Of a stretch of DNA of 64,000 bases, positions 34,601 to 46,775 are shown piece by piece (position 1 is the stretch's first letter; the number at the start of each line of letters is the position of its first letter). Below the pieces are notes generated by a model. The model was not told where the DNA came from and made no database searches. It worked only from the letters and a program-made list of their open reading frames with translations. Made by a program: the position numbers and the translations under genes. The stretch comes from Diplosphaera chodatii. Its lineage: Eukaryota; Chlorophyta; Trebouxiophyceae; Prasiolales; Stichococcaceae. The stretch covers positions 1,488,001-1,552,000 of the forward strand of contig JAALGY010000039.1 of assembly GCA_032358165.1 (NCBI GenBank), read 5' to 3'.

Positions 34601-37076
34601 GGAGGCTCGGCATGGACAAATGCATCAGGTACTGCAGCGCAGCTGTGAGGTCGCCCAAGTTGCTTTGCTCAGCTGGGCAGCACGCTGAAAAGCGAGTGCA
34701 TGATGGGGCCCTTGCTTCACGTCATCAATGCCGTTTCCTTCCTGCAATTCATGGAGTCACTCGCCATTGCTCTGCGCATGTGCCCAGGCTGCCAGGCGAA
34801 GCACATCCGGCATGCCCAATAGCTGCTGAGCGGGCGGTGGCAGCTGCGGCGCTTCGCATCGTGGAAGCCTGCCTGGCGGCGGCGGCGGCGTCTGAGCAGC
34901 AGCTGCGGCAGCCTCTGCAGGCACGCTCGCCTGAGCTGTTGCGGCGCTGCTGCGTGCCCTGCATGGGGTCCTGACCATGCCCCAGGGCGTCACTTCGTGC
35001 ATACGAGTACGTGGGTTCTGAAGTGCAACCAACCACTCATCGAGGTCGTAGTCAAACAGAACGTCTATTGGGCAACGTGAGAGGGTTCTTGTCTGACGAA
35101 TACCAGTGCTGGTGGCTGGATGGCAGTAGCATAACATGCAGACCCGGCACCAGCAGCTGGCTATCAGAACAGCTGCTTTTGGCGCGCTGACTTCTTAGGT
35201 CCTTCCCTTGCAGGCAGTGGACCGTGAGCATGAGCTGTGCTCAATGCGGGCGCACCTCCCGGGGAACGCGTCACAGGCGGCCGCGGTCGGTCTGGTGCAT
35301 CTATCTCTGGAGCTGCGGGAGTTTGGGGCCACGGGGGACGCGGAGCATGTGGACGCCCTGTGGCGGCGGCTGCGGCCGCTGCTCAAGGCGCTGGCGGGCG
35401 GCGATCACGGACACGCAACGGCCGCTCAGCTGCTGCAGAATGTCGGTGGCTGCTTCTCGTGAGGCGCCGCTCATGCTGGAGACGCTTGCCCGATCGCTGA
35501 GGAGCGAGCATATCATCCACAATTTCAAAGTTCTGATGCATGGTTCTGGAGGTCAATGGCGCATCATCTGCATTTAGGGCTGACTGCAGCGGCGCTGCAG
35601 CTGCACACTGTGCATACTGCCAGGCGCATGCAGCATGCCAAAAGGCGGCCTGATGTGCACGTGTCATGCACACAGATCGGCTGTGTGGAAGATTGTCCCG
35701 GCCGCCGCGCACGGGCGCGCCGACATCGTCGCCGGGCTGTGCGACCTGCTGGAGCGGCTGCTGCGGCGGGAGCCCCTGCCGGCGGAGCACCTGCATTCCT
35801 CCGGCTGGCCTCAGCTGTGGCGAGAGGTGGGCATGTCACGAGCGCCGCTGCTTGTCGCTCTGCTCGGTGTGGCGGCGCCTGCAGACACTGGTGGATGCAA
35901 GATGGCGACATAAACTATCTACACTGCTGGTGCCTCTGCATGGCGCCACTGCATGGCGGATCAGCAAACGGCATCAGCTGCGCTGCAGGCTCTCCGGGAC
36001 CTGAGGTCTCAGGCGGGCCCGCAGCTCCTGGCAGAAGTCGAGCCCACCATCAGGCGCGTGTCAGATGCCCTGCAGCGGGCTGTGGACATGACACAGCCCC
36101 CGGAGGCAGGGCAGCGGCAGCAGCAGCAGGAGCAGCGGCGGCAGCGGCAGCGGCAGCAGCGACAGCAGAAGAACAGTGCAGCCCAGCAGCAGCAGCCGGC
36201 GGCTGACACAGCCGCCGCAGCGGAGGCGGCCGATCGCATGGCGGCACTGCTGCTGCAGGTGGGTCTTTGTCTGCCCATCACCGGCGGCAGAACTGCTCAG
36301 CTCAGCGACTGCCAATGCAATTGTGCCGCACAGCATCTACCGAGTTGCTACAGATGCTTGCGATCAATGCACTCAACGTGCACCGAAGGAGGAGGCTGCA
36401 GAGCAACAGCAGGCCGCCAGGGCGACACGCAAGAAGAAGCGGAGTCACATCGCCACTGGAGACGTAAGCGCCATTGGAGGCCCCAATGCAATTGCCTTTG
36501 GTGCCGCTCATGCAGCAGCGTCAGACACAGCAGGAGTGGGACCAGCAGGCTCCGCAGCACATTTGCAGCCTGCAGCCAACAATGCCGCAGGCTCTGCAGC
36601 AGTCGCAGGGGCTGCCCAGCAGCCGGAAGCCGACGCAGCTGCGGCAGCGAGTGAGCCAGCCCCTGATGCAGACGCCTGGCAGCTGTGCCCACTGACGAAG
36701 GTGATCCACACCATTCAGCCGTGGCAGAACATGGGGACTCTGCTCTGAATGCTTGAGCAATGCCATCTGCTGAAATGTGTGTGCGCTGATGATTCGGTGC
36801 GGTTGACATCTCTGGGAATCCTGACGGTGCCTGCAGGCAGCCTAAACCCAAAATCATCTTCCCCACTTGCATCTGCAGGTCGTCATGGTGGACCCTGCGC
36901 TGCTGCCGGCAGACGGCCAGAGCTACGAGCGCGCAGCAGTCACAGAGTGGCTGCATCAGCACGGCACCTCGCCGCTGACGGGGCAGCCCGCAGATGCAGC
37001 GACCCTGATGCCCAACTTTGCGCTGCGCAGCCTGCTGCAGGCACTTGCAAGAAGACCTTACAGCACCTGCTGCTGA
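31654..37076 (+). CDS. U5: U-box protein, putative E3 ubiquitin ligase; open frame but altered first splice donor
   Basis: Exons: 31654-31670, 31808-31942, 32059-32433, 32572-32764, 32978-33157, 33344-33475, 33587-33660, 33788-33994, 34219-34383, 34548-34628, 34788-34920, 35214-35458, 35676-35826, 35989-36258, 36389-36700, 36879-37076; sum 2868 bases, 955 residues. The 17-nt first exon is followed by CT (31671) where all sisters have GT, so either another first exon or start is used or the gene is not spliced properly. Exon 11 ends at a GC donor and exon 15 starts after AAG instead of CAG. Exon 15 is rich in Ala and Pro with an RKKKR patch. The U-box has VVMVDPALLPADGQSYER and a C-terminal extension PYSTCC shared in part with U8. 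Confidence 0.78.
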
Positions 37077-37692
37077 GAACTGCCAGAGTTTGAACCCTGG
37101 ATTGACCAAGGGTGCAGTGCAAAACATCCTTGGCAACCAACGGGGTGGGCTGGCAGCCATCTGCTGCAGCACTAGCCAGCATGGAAGCGTCCACCTTGCT
37201 GCTGGGTCGGCGGGTGCTGAGTGTCAACTCGCAGTGCCCCGTTCCACGCTCCAATGCGAATCGTTGAGAGCACTGTCACAGATAGCGCCATGCATGCAGT
37301 GGCAGGGGCTGCCGCTGGTGATGCCATCTCAGCACCGCCGCCCGTGCCGTTCCGCCCATCAGCTGCCATGCCTCGGCGTCTGTTTGCACAAAGCGGTCCT
37401 TTTTGGCCGGATGCTGCAGGTGTTCGCTGGAATCGTCCGACAACAGATACACAGCCCGTTGTGAACATTGCAGGGGGCATTGGCACCAAAGGGTGCCGCC
37501 GTTTGTCGGTCTCAGTGTCATTGGACTGACAAAAGGCGGGGGGAGATTTGCAGATGTAATTAGATGATGAAAGTTCTGCATTTACAAAAAGTATCTGCTA
37601 CTCAAACATCGTGTCGTGGTATCAACATCACTCCCTGTGCAAGCCGACGCTCCCAATTGGTCGATCATCCTGTAAGCCATCGCGGGGCGGCT
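37077..37692. other. U5-U6 intergenic region
   Basis: The first about 110 bp match the flank after U1 and U8. A TGTAA at about 37555 could be the U5 polyadenylation signal, but it lies some 480 bp after the stop. Nothing coding is supported. Confidence 0.4.
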
Positions 37693-37701
37693 AGCGCGCC
37701 C
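37693..37701 (+). promoter_or_regulatory. AGCGCGCCC element upstream of U6
   Basis: One-base variant of the shared element, 116 bp before the U6 start. Confidence 0.35.
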
Positions 37702-37808
37702 TCTGCCGTATGCAGATGACGATCATGCAGCACCAAATGTCCGCTGACACAGCTAGTCACGCAAATTATGAGCCGATACACAAGTGTTGCCACTAGAGCA
37801 CCCGCGCA

Positions 37809-40800
37809 ATGCCGCGCAGACAGAAGTGCGCAGCGTTACAACATGCCAGACATGCCGTCTGTGCGCCTTCTCGACATGCCACCAGCTGTGCATCTACAAC
37901 CGGCACAGCAGTGCCGCGTGCACTCTGGTTGCGCTCATCACACATCGAACCGGTGACTGCTGCAGGCAGGACCTAAAGAGCACAGCCGCCCATGAGCGCC
38001 CGGGCCATGATGCGGCACACCTGCTGGAAATCATCAACAATAGACGGCCCCAGGAGGCGCCGTGGCAGGCCCTCTTGCGGTACCTGATGATTCAGGAAAG
38101 GTATAAGCCCTGCTCCCTGCCCAGGCAGGCAAGCACTATTCAGAGTGCGGATGCTGGAGGATGCGTCATCATCTACAAGCACATGTGAACATGAATTTGA
38201 CGCCACTTACAGGGTGGACCCAAGCCACGGGGAGCTCGCAAGGCAAGATGCCGTCGTGAAGCAGTTGTGCAGGCTGCTATCAGCCGCGGATAAACCTTTG
38301 GCTTCAGCCGCGGCAGCCGCTGTAGCCTCTTTCTACGACCCAGGCTCCAGCAGCATCAGCTGGTGTCCCGTTTTGTCGGACCACTTGGGCGACGTTGGCG
38401 CCGTGCTCAGCGATGCAGCTGCTGTGGCGAGCATGACCGCCACAGGGCCGCCGTTTGCGGTTGGCCGCCTGACGGCTGCCGCGGCGTCAGATCACGAGGC
38501 GTGGGCTAGCACCAAGCGGGCACAAGCCACTGCTGCCGCGCTGCTGCCTGGGTTGCACCCAGCGATGGTCCTGGCGTGCGCACACCAGCGCGAAGAGTGA
38601 GGGTCACTGGTGTCTGGCCACACATTGGGGATCCTGTAGACCCCGGTGCACGGTGCTGGCCTGCCAGTGACGCATCTGTTGCGGCTGAACCAGACCAGAC
38701 TTGGGCCTGATGTTCACGGTCACCCTTTCTCGGTGGCTACAGCCCCAGGCGCAGCGTCTGCATCGTCGCGTGCGCTGAGCTGGCGCTTGCGGCGGCGCAG
38801 CTGCCGCCGCCAGCGGGCTCTGCTGCGGCTGAACATCTGTCCGACCCTGGCCTTCAGCGCCAGGCGCTGCGTCTGGCTGAGGCGGCGGAGGCGTGCACGG
38901 ACAGGGCACTTCCCGCTGCAGCAGCAACGGCCTCACTGGAGGTGAGCAGCTGGGGGTGGTCTGCTTGTGAGCTCGAGCTGAAGTCGCCCCTCATCATCGA
39001 CACGCCAACAAGAAAACACCTGCATCTGGACCGACAGAGCAGCAGAATAGCATCCTTGCTGCTGCGCAGGATGCGACGAAGGCGTACCAAATGGCAGCGC
39101 TGCTGGCAGAGAGCTTCAACAAGGCAATGGGCGCGCTGCACAACTTTACAAAGCGCCAGAAATGCTGGTCCAGCATAAGCCCTAAAGCGCAGGCGGGCGG
39201 GGTGCTCGGCATCTTCCAAAGGTCGCTGCCGCGCCTCGCTGCCGGCTTCAGCTCCAGGGTGGGTTGCTCTGGCAGTGCTCCCCCGACACAGGCACCACAA
39301 GTTGTTTTGCATGTGAGCTCGCCGGCTTTGTGGCATGCAGTGTTGCACACTTGCGCTTGGGCCCCAGCTCTCGATCGGAGACCATGCACATGATGGCACG
39401 CCAAGGGCGCTGACTCTCAGGCGCGCTGCTTGCAGGATCCAGCGAGCGATCATCCCAGCACGGTGATGCTGCTGGCCGTGTGCGAGATGCTGTGGCTGAG
39501 CACCGACTACCTGCTCGCCCTCGCTGTAAAACATGGCGAGCTTGACGCGGTCTTTGCAGTGGCAAGAGCGGCCACCGAGGTAGGATGCGGCAGCTGCGAG
39601 TGCGTAATGCATCTGAGCTCCCTGGCGTTACTTGGTGCTCGGCAACAGCGGCAGGCGCAAGGGGCATTCTAGCTCGTAATGCTGCTTGCTGAGTGGTGCA
39701 GGTGCTGAAGCTTGGCTTGCGGGAATCAGGTCGCGCTGCTGTCAGTCCCCGGCCGCTGCTACTGGTGGCTGCCAGGTGGCACCCTGCTGTGCGCCGCCAA
39801 ATCGCCCACTGCGTGCTGGAGCCCCACAGCGATGTGCTCCAACTCGTTGCAGCATGCTGTGGGAGGGCATTCCAAAGCAAGTCCAAAGCAACCGGTTGGG
39901 GGACACCCTGTAGTATTGTGCTGTATTGTGCTGGGTGGTCAGGATCATCAGCCAGGCGGCTGTTGTCGGCCAGGGTGCTTCCATACCTGGATACAGGGCA
40001 GTCGGGTTGGCTGCAGGGTGGGGTCGTGGTGTCGCTGCGGCCAAGCTGGTCGCCAGCCGATGCCGAACACGGCGTCACCAGGTCGGGCCTCCGCTTGGAA
40101 CCTTGAAAGCTCCGATACCCGTCCCTGGCATTGTGTCACCCATGCGGCAAGCACTGAGGATGGCAGCAGGCAGGTGCCTGCGTCCATCAAGGCGCATCGT
40201 GGCTCTGGCACTTCTGGCTCTGGTCAGTTGCTCAACCAGATGCATCACCCAAACGAAACCTGATCTGAGATCATCCACAACAGCAGCTTCCGCCTTCCTG
40301 CGTCCAGGGACTCGGACATGGCCGTGCTGCTTGCAGACGAGCTGGTCTACATCCTGGCCGCCCATGTGCAGTTCGCGTTCTCGACGCCGCTGCCGCACGA
40401 GCCGCTGCTTCCGGGCGGCTTCCCCGTCTCATCGCTCGTCGTCATCTACCACGGCCAGTGCGCTGTTGCCACCGCCAGCATGCAGACAGAAACCCCGTTT
40501 GAAAGCTTCCACTGTGCTTGGCACAACCTGAGTTGTGCACCGCTTAGGGGCCGCATGTGAGTGCTCAGGGGGCTCTAACTGTAGGGTTGCTAACCGTCGC
40601 AGGATGATGGCGGCCTTTGCGGCGTACATGTCCGGCCACAACTACAGCAAGCCGCGGCGGTCCAGCATTCACAAGCGCATCAGGTGCGACGCCCCGGCTG
40701 CGGGCACACCAGAGCCGCTGCACTGCCGTGCGCACATTGCAGAAAAGCATGCATCCTGCAAGTCCCTGCCCTGTCTATGCTATGGTTTTCAATGGAAATC

Positions 40801-43307
40801 GCCGCCCCCGATGTCAGTGCTCACTGCCTTGACTGATCAGCTCGCACACTTCATGCATATCTCAACCACAAAGAGGCTCAAACTCATACCAAGACCAATC
40901 TCCCTTTCTCAGTGTCATGTTGACTTCCCAGGGTGCCGGGCGAGCCGGTGCCGGCGTGTCCCATCGCCGCCGAGCGCGCGCTGGCATCCGCGGCGCTGCG
41001 CCAGGCGGAGGCGTGCCTCGCGGCGGCGGCGGCGTCCGACCAGCAGCTGCGGCAGGCCCTGCAGGTACGCGCGCCTCGAGCGCTGTTTTGGTACTCTGTA
41101 AGTGTGCTCCTTGATCCACCTTGTGACCAGTGTTTCAAAAAACAGTTTTGATGTGCGTTCTCGAGCCTTACCAACACAAATGTGTATCCATTTTATACGT
41201 GCACAGTCTTCACAGATGTATCAAAGATGTTGTCCTGTTGAACCTGTACTTGTTGCTTCTTCCCAATGCACATTGGGACCTCTGGTTGTGTTTGGGAGGC
41301 CCTGCACACGCCCTAAGCTATCGGCTTTGCGCTGCAGGCGATGGGCCGCGAGGCGGATCTGGCGTCGCTGCGGGCGCAGCTGCCGGGGCACGCGAGCCAG
41401 GCGGCCGCGATCGCGCTGGCGCACCTGTCCCTGGAGCTGCGGGAGCTCGGGGCCACGGGCGACGCGGCGTTCGTCGATGCGCTGTGGCCGCGGCTGCTGG
41501 CGCTGCTGCGGGCGCTGGCCGGGGGCGGCGGGGGGGATGCGGCCGCCGAGGCGCTGCTGGAAGACATCGACGGCTTCTTTGCGTGAGGCCGCAGCCCAAC
41601 ATCCTGCTGGGACTCCAGGGAGCTTGCAGTAGTGAACAATGGAGATGTGATTGTTTCAAATGGATACCTCAGGCATACTCAGTGCATCGAGTATTTCTCA
41701 GCTGTCCTGAGGGCTGTCAGCAGGCTCGAGCGCCTGCCAAGGGGTCTTGAGGCAGGATACCAATATCAAGTAACGACATACACAGACCTTTTCGCAGACT
41801 AGCTCGCTACCAGGGTGCCGGCAGCAGCTGCCTGTTTGACCCTGCATCATTGGCGCACACGCCTGGGCACACCAGTCTGCTCATCATGTACAGCAGTTGC
41901 TGATGTGCATTACGTTCGCAGGTCGGCTGCGACGGGGACGGTGCCGGCGGCCGTGCACAAGCGCTGCGACATCATCACCGGGCTGTGCGACGTACTGGAG
42001 CGGCTGCTGCAGCGGGCGCCCCTGCCGGCGGAGCACCTGCACCCCTCGGGCTGGCCGCAGATGTGGAAGCAGGTGGGGACGCGAGGAACGCTGCTGCCCC
42101 TCGCTCTGCTCAGCATGCAGGCATGCCTGCAGCCAAGCGTGTGCATGCAAGCTGACGGCACGCGCATTCTGACCTGCTGGCACGTCTGCCTGGCTTTATG
42201 TGAGGCTGGACAAAATGTGGTGTCAGCTGTGCTGCAGACTCAGCGAGACGTGAGGGCCCAGGCGGGCCGGCAGCTGCTGGCGGAAGTCGAGCCCGCCATC
42301 AGCCGCGTGTCGGCGGCCCTGCAGCGGGCTGTCGACGAGACGCAGCCGCAGGGAGACAGGCAGCAGCAGCAGCAGCGGCAGCGGCGGCAGCGGCAGCAGC
42401 GGCGGCAGAAGGCTGGCAACTGCCAGCAGCAGCAGCCGGCGGCTGACACCGCCGCAGCAGCAGAGGCGGCCGAGCACATGGCGGCACTGCTGCTGCAGGT
42501 CGGGCTCTTGTTGATCATCACCTGCAGCAGAACTGCTCGGCTCAGCAACTGAGATGCAGTGCAGTGTGCCACAGAGTTGTTCACCGATGCCCACTACATC
42601 CCCGCTGCACTGCAGGAGGAAGACGCGGAGCGGCAGCAGCAGGCCGCCAAGGCGGCGCGCAAACAGAAGCGGCGGCAACCCCGCGTCGACGTAGCCCAGG
42701 GTGCAAAACCCAGCATCAATGGGGCCCCCGACGGAGCCGCTGATGCCCTAGCACCTGCGACAGCGCTGGACGCAGCAGACACAGAAGCAGCAGGCTCCGC
42801 AGCCCAAGCGCAGCCTGGCATCAGCAATACCGTGGGCGACACCGCAGCGGTGGGAGGCACTGCCCAGCAGCCGGATGCTGATGCAGCTGAGGCAGCAAGT
42901 GAGCCGCCTGCTGACCCGGATGCCTGGCAGCTGTGCCCGTTGACAAAGGTACCCTACTTATTCTCCAGTAGTTGTAGTACAGAAGGCCTCTACTCCGGGT
43001 GCTCTGCTGATGCTGGCCAGATACAGCATGGGGTCGTGATGTTGATGGGATAGCATCGTTCGGGACCTGACGGTGTCTGCAGGCGGCTTGAACTCTGAAC
43101 GGCAGTCCCCATTTGCACCTGCAGGTCGTCATGGTGGACCCCGTGCTGCTGTCAGGGGATGGATGTTCCTATGAGCGTGCAGCAATCGAAGAGTGGCTGC
43201 AGCAACATGGCACGTCCCCGCTGACGGGGCAGCCCGCAGACGCAGCGACCCTGATGCCCAACTTTGCGCTGCGCAGCCTTTTGCATGCCCTTGCAAGGAG
43301 ACCATGA
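37809..43307 (+). CDS. U6: U-box protein, putative E3 ubiquitin ligase, intact, 934 residues
   Basis: Exons: 37809-37825, 37966-38100, 38213-38596, 38743-38941, 39070-39258, 39436-39579, 39702-39775, 39956-40081, 40308-40457, 40603-40683, 40932-41064, 41338-41582, 41922-42072, 42238-42498, 42616-42948, 43125-43307; sum 2805 bases, open. Belongs with U2 and U7 (KAQAGGVLGIFQRSLPRLAA). Exon 8 is only 126 bases against 183 in U2: the usual CTGCAG acceptor is missing and the next CAG that keeps frame is used, losing 19 residues at its N-terminal end. Exon 15 has the longest linker of the family (111 codons). U-box: LCPLTK, VVMVDPVLLSGDGCSYER, GTSPLTGQPA. Faces zinc-finger copy 2 tail to tail, 250 bp apart. 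Confidence 0.85.
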
Positions 43308-43557
43308 CAGGGTCTTTGCTGCTGTTGGTGGTTTGGTGGTCTAGCACCGGGCATCTACAAGGGTGCTCTATAGACACCAACCCAAGTTCACGCCATGTTT
43401 AGCGATTGGGTTTTGCTATTTGTTCACCCATACAATGCAAAGATTTGTGATCACTTGCTCCTTCCTGCTCATATCACAGCACCATACCCTGTTTCTGCTA
43501 GACCTTGCAATCTGATCAGAGGACATCGCATGATCCTCTGCCGGGTGTCACAGCTAT

Positions 43558-45432
43558 TCAGCAGGAACGGGGCGCCGCCACATCAAATGCCGCCAGAGCC
43601 GCCGCCATCACCAGCACCGCGCGTGCCGCAAGCACCTCACCAGGCGCCTGGGCCGCTGGTTCGATTCTGACAGGCCGAAGCGCTGCCGCCGGGATCGCTG
43701 TGTTTGGTGGTGCCGTCGCAGTTGCAGGGTCGCCTGGCAGTTGGGCGTCATGCTGCGCCAAAGACTTTGACGGTGCCGCCGCTTCTGCGCACCTGCCATT
43801 TGGGCTGCTAAGCTTGGGGCTGCTGATTCTGCTGCAGCGCACAAATGACACGCCTGCCAGACCCGATGCCACGAGTGCTGCTGCCGCGGCAGCGTGCGCT
43901 GTCGCCACCCTGGCGCAGGCGGCAGCAGCATCAGCAGCGCAACTGGAGGCAGAGGCAAGGTGACTGGCGCCTGCAGCAGCACCCACAGACACGAAGTCGG
44001 CAAACCTGCGCTGGCTGGCAGGCTACATTCTGAGCATCCATTTTTCAGCGCTTCTGGCCGCTGCTGACAGCAGGCATATAATTTGGGTCCTGCCGACCGC
44101 AACGCCATGCTGTCATGTTCTGCAAGTTAAGTGTAGGGTATCAAGGCTGAGCTTCCTGACGCACCAGAGGACTGGGGTGGCGACGCAGCCAGCTGCTGCT
44201 GCTGCTGCTGCTGCTGCTGGAGCTTCCGCCGCTTGGTGGCGGGCAGCACTGCAGGAGGATTTTCACGCTGCAGCGCGGGCCCATCTTCCCCATCCGCTGC
44301 AAGCGGACACGGCACAGCTATCACCCGTTCAGATTATCCGAAGCTGTGTCGTGCCTGCTGGTACAGCTGTAGCCTTGCTACAGCGCTCTGGAGGTGACCT
44401 GTGTGCAATGCTGGTGCTGTTGCAATGTCGGCAACATGAGATGGCGTTCTCTTGCCACACCTGCTCTTGCACTTTTACTGTGAGCAGCACCTGCTGGTGC
44501 AGAGTGGTAGTGACGCAGATGCTGCCGGTAGTTCTGCCACAGCCTCGCCTCCGAAATGCGGCTGAAGAGACCCTGCAGGCATCCGACCTCTCAGCCCAGG
44601 GCGCTCTGATGCAGCTTGACTGCAGGCGTGGGAATGCAGCGGCCCATTCACCGCATTGCAGGGCTTGACAGACCATACCAGATGATTGTGCATCAGTGCT
44701 CCCGCACCTCCCCGCAGGCATCGCATGTCAGCCGCCAGCAGTGGTCCGCGGCAGTGGTGGGCTGCAAGTCACAAGGCTCCTGCCGTCTGCTGTCCTTGAT
44801 GCTGCCTGGGGTCTGCCGTGGTGGTGACACACCATGGCCGCTATCCCCCGGAGCTGCTTCCTGTTTGCCATCTTCAGCAGCATGCTGGCCAGCTGGCACA
44901 GTCGCCTGCATCAGCGTGCTGGCCGCTGCAGCAGGCAGGCTCGCCAGCAGCGTGATGCGGCGCTGACTGCAGGTAGTCTGCTGCTGGTGCAGCAGAGGCG
45001 TCCTGATGAACAGGTGCTTCTGATGCAGCTTCCCCCTGATTGTCCACTCCAGGGTCGCTGACGCACATTCCGCTGCGGTCCACTGAGGCTGTCGCCTCTG
45101 ACGAGCTGCTGGCAGCTGCGCCGTGCGCTGCAGAAGTAAGGAGGCTCCAGCATGAGCAAGGCGTAGGCTGACAGGTTGAACAGGCAGGATACTGCATGGG
45201 ACGCTTGTGTGCGTGCATGACAATCATAAAGGTCCACTGATCAGCGCACACCTGCAGACATGGCAGCAGGCAGCTTCGCCACCTTTGCTGCACAGCGGTG
45301 GCGATGCCTGTGGGCATTCTGCTTCATCCGGCGTGCAGAGGCATTGCTTCCAATCACCATGCCGCAAATGTCACACTCGCATCGCCACCGCATGTCACGC
45401 GGGTCTGCCATGCCAACGACGACAATGAGCAC
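43558..45432 (-). CDS. BED-like zinc-finger protein, copy 2 (exon structure partly resolved)
   Basis: Minus-strand paralogue of the gene at 4342-7105. Resolved parts in reading order: a finger exon ending at 45252 with CDICGMVIGSNASARRM and H-x3-C; an exon ending at 44708 with CWRLTCDACGE; exon 44572-44491 with RLWQNYRQHLRHYH, completing a finger C-x2-C-x19-H-x4-H; an exon with AISCCRHC; a KRRKL basic stretch followed by about nine Gln; and a final Ala-rich exon 43970-43558 whose tail (PVRIEPAAQAPGEVLAARAV) matches copy 1 (PVRLEPAARAPGKVLVARAV). Phases of the split finger agree in both copies (115 and 82 bases, both leaving one base). The 5' end and total length are not resolved. Nuclear nucleic-acid binding is inferred only from the fingers and the basic motif. 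Confidence 0.55.
44192..44219 (-). repeat. GCT/CAG repeat coding for polyglutamine in zinc-finger copy 2
   Basis: Nine CTG units in a row on the plus strand, read as CAG (Gln) on the minus strand right after KRRKL. Copy 1 has only short Gln runs there. Confidence 0.85.
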
Positions 45433-46485
45433 AGCCGGGAGCCATCGATCAACACATGCAGTAGCAGAACAATAGACATACAGAGGAAGATGTGGACATG
45501 TCAGAAGGACCTGCAGCAGTCAGCAGGATGGGCGATGAATGCATGTGCTTCAAGTCAGCCTGTTGCTCCCGCGACGCGGGAGAGCTGCATGTGCAGTGTG
45601 TCACCTGTCCTCTTTTGCTGCTGCTGCTGCTGTAACTGTGGGATGGTTGTCGGCAGCATCGAGCGGACTGTGGCGTGAAGGCGCTCCCGTAGCACATCTC
45701 CCACTGTGGACAATTTGCTGCCGCCCCACACATATGAGGACGCTTGCCCCTGCAGTGGCAACGTCAGTACTATACTGCACTGTCAGGCTTTATTTGCATG
45801 AGCTACGAACAGCAGCCAGGGGACCTGGGCGTGTGTCGCTTCAGCACATCAGGTGTGCCACGCTGTGACCACGCATGCAGACTTGAAGCAGCTGCAGCGA
45901 GGCACATCAGCGCCTGCTTGCGATATGGTTCAGGCCATGTAGCTGCTATAGCAAGCGATGTGCTGGGGCACGGGCTGATACAGCAGACCATATGGAGCTC
46001 GCTGTTGCATTGGCGGCTGCTGGGCGGCGTCAGCTGGCATGGCAGTGCCCACACGTCACCTCCAGTCGAGTACCGGTTGCTGAATTAGCAATACCACTGC
46101 AGCCGAGAAGATTAGATCTGTCCGGCTTGTTGCAGCATTGCACCTGCCTTTATTTGGGGTTGTCGTGATGGCTGAACTCTTCCGCCTTCGTACTTCTGAG
46201 CGACCGCCTTTACCGTGCTGTTGTTGGCTGCAGCTACAACCTGATTGTGGCTCCACTTATGTGTCTATAGATCAAGTATGCAGTCCGTGAATGATGTGCT
46301 TGTTGGCAAAGTCACTATTATGCCGCCTGATAATCGGACTGGAAATCATGATGTGCCAGGCTAGCATCCCGTCCTACGAGTGGTGTCGGTTTGAATGTGT
46401 CAGTTTCGAGCATGCATGCAAGGAGGATGACCCGCGACAAAAGAATTTCAGTGCTTTGACCTGAAGCTCTTAGTAGCCAAGCTGC
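45433..46485. other. spacer between the two opposed arrays
   Basis: Probably carries the 5' part of zinc-finger copy 2 (minus). A minus-strand frame at 45555-45761 with a Gln run could be one of its exons, but no matching exon was clear in copy 1. A plus-strand frame (45744-46088) is open but lacks convincing codon bias. Past 46090 the DNA is less GC-rich and I see no exon. Confidence 0.35.
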
Positions 46486-46623
46486 TCAGTGTCTCCTTGC
46501 AACGGCATGCAGGACGCTACGCAATGTGAAGTTAGGCATCAGGCTAGCTCTGCACATACATCTGCGGCCCGCAGATGCCCGCAGAGCAACCCGGGGTTGC
46601 TCTGTCAACGGCGATGTGCCATG
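46486..46623 (-). pseudogene. detached fragment of a U-box exon
   Basis: The 3' part of a U-box exon without the rest of a gene: HGTSPLTEQP, then an altered and longer middle, then LMPNFTLRSVLHAVARRH and a stop at 46486-46488. It lies just where the U2-like 3' flank of U7 stops, so it probably marks a duplication or inversion breakpoint. Confidence 0.75.
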
Positions 46624-46775
46624 TTCATTATGGTACAACGGGTCAGCAAACCATGTACTGGCACACACGATCCCCAGCAGCGGATGCCTAGCTCCCATTA
46701 CTGGTCGAACACAGATATACATATTCGGCCCATTTCCACCGAAAGCTTGGTTTGGTTCCACAAAGAGGTCCCAAA

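Noticed and set aside
45744..46088. 114-residue open frame on the plus strand
   Set aside because: No clear codon bias, no paralogue in the window, and it lies opposite a probable upstream part of zinc-finger copy 2.
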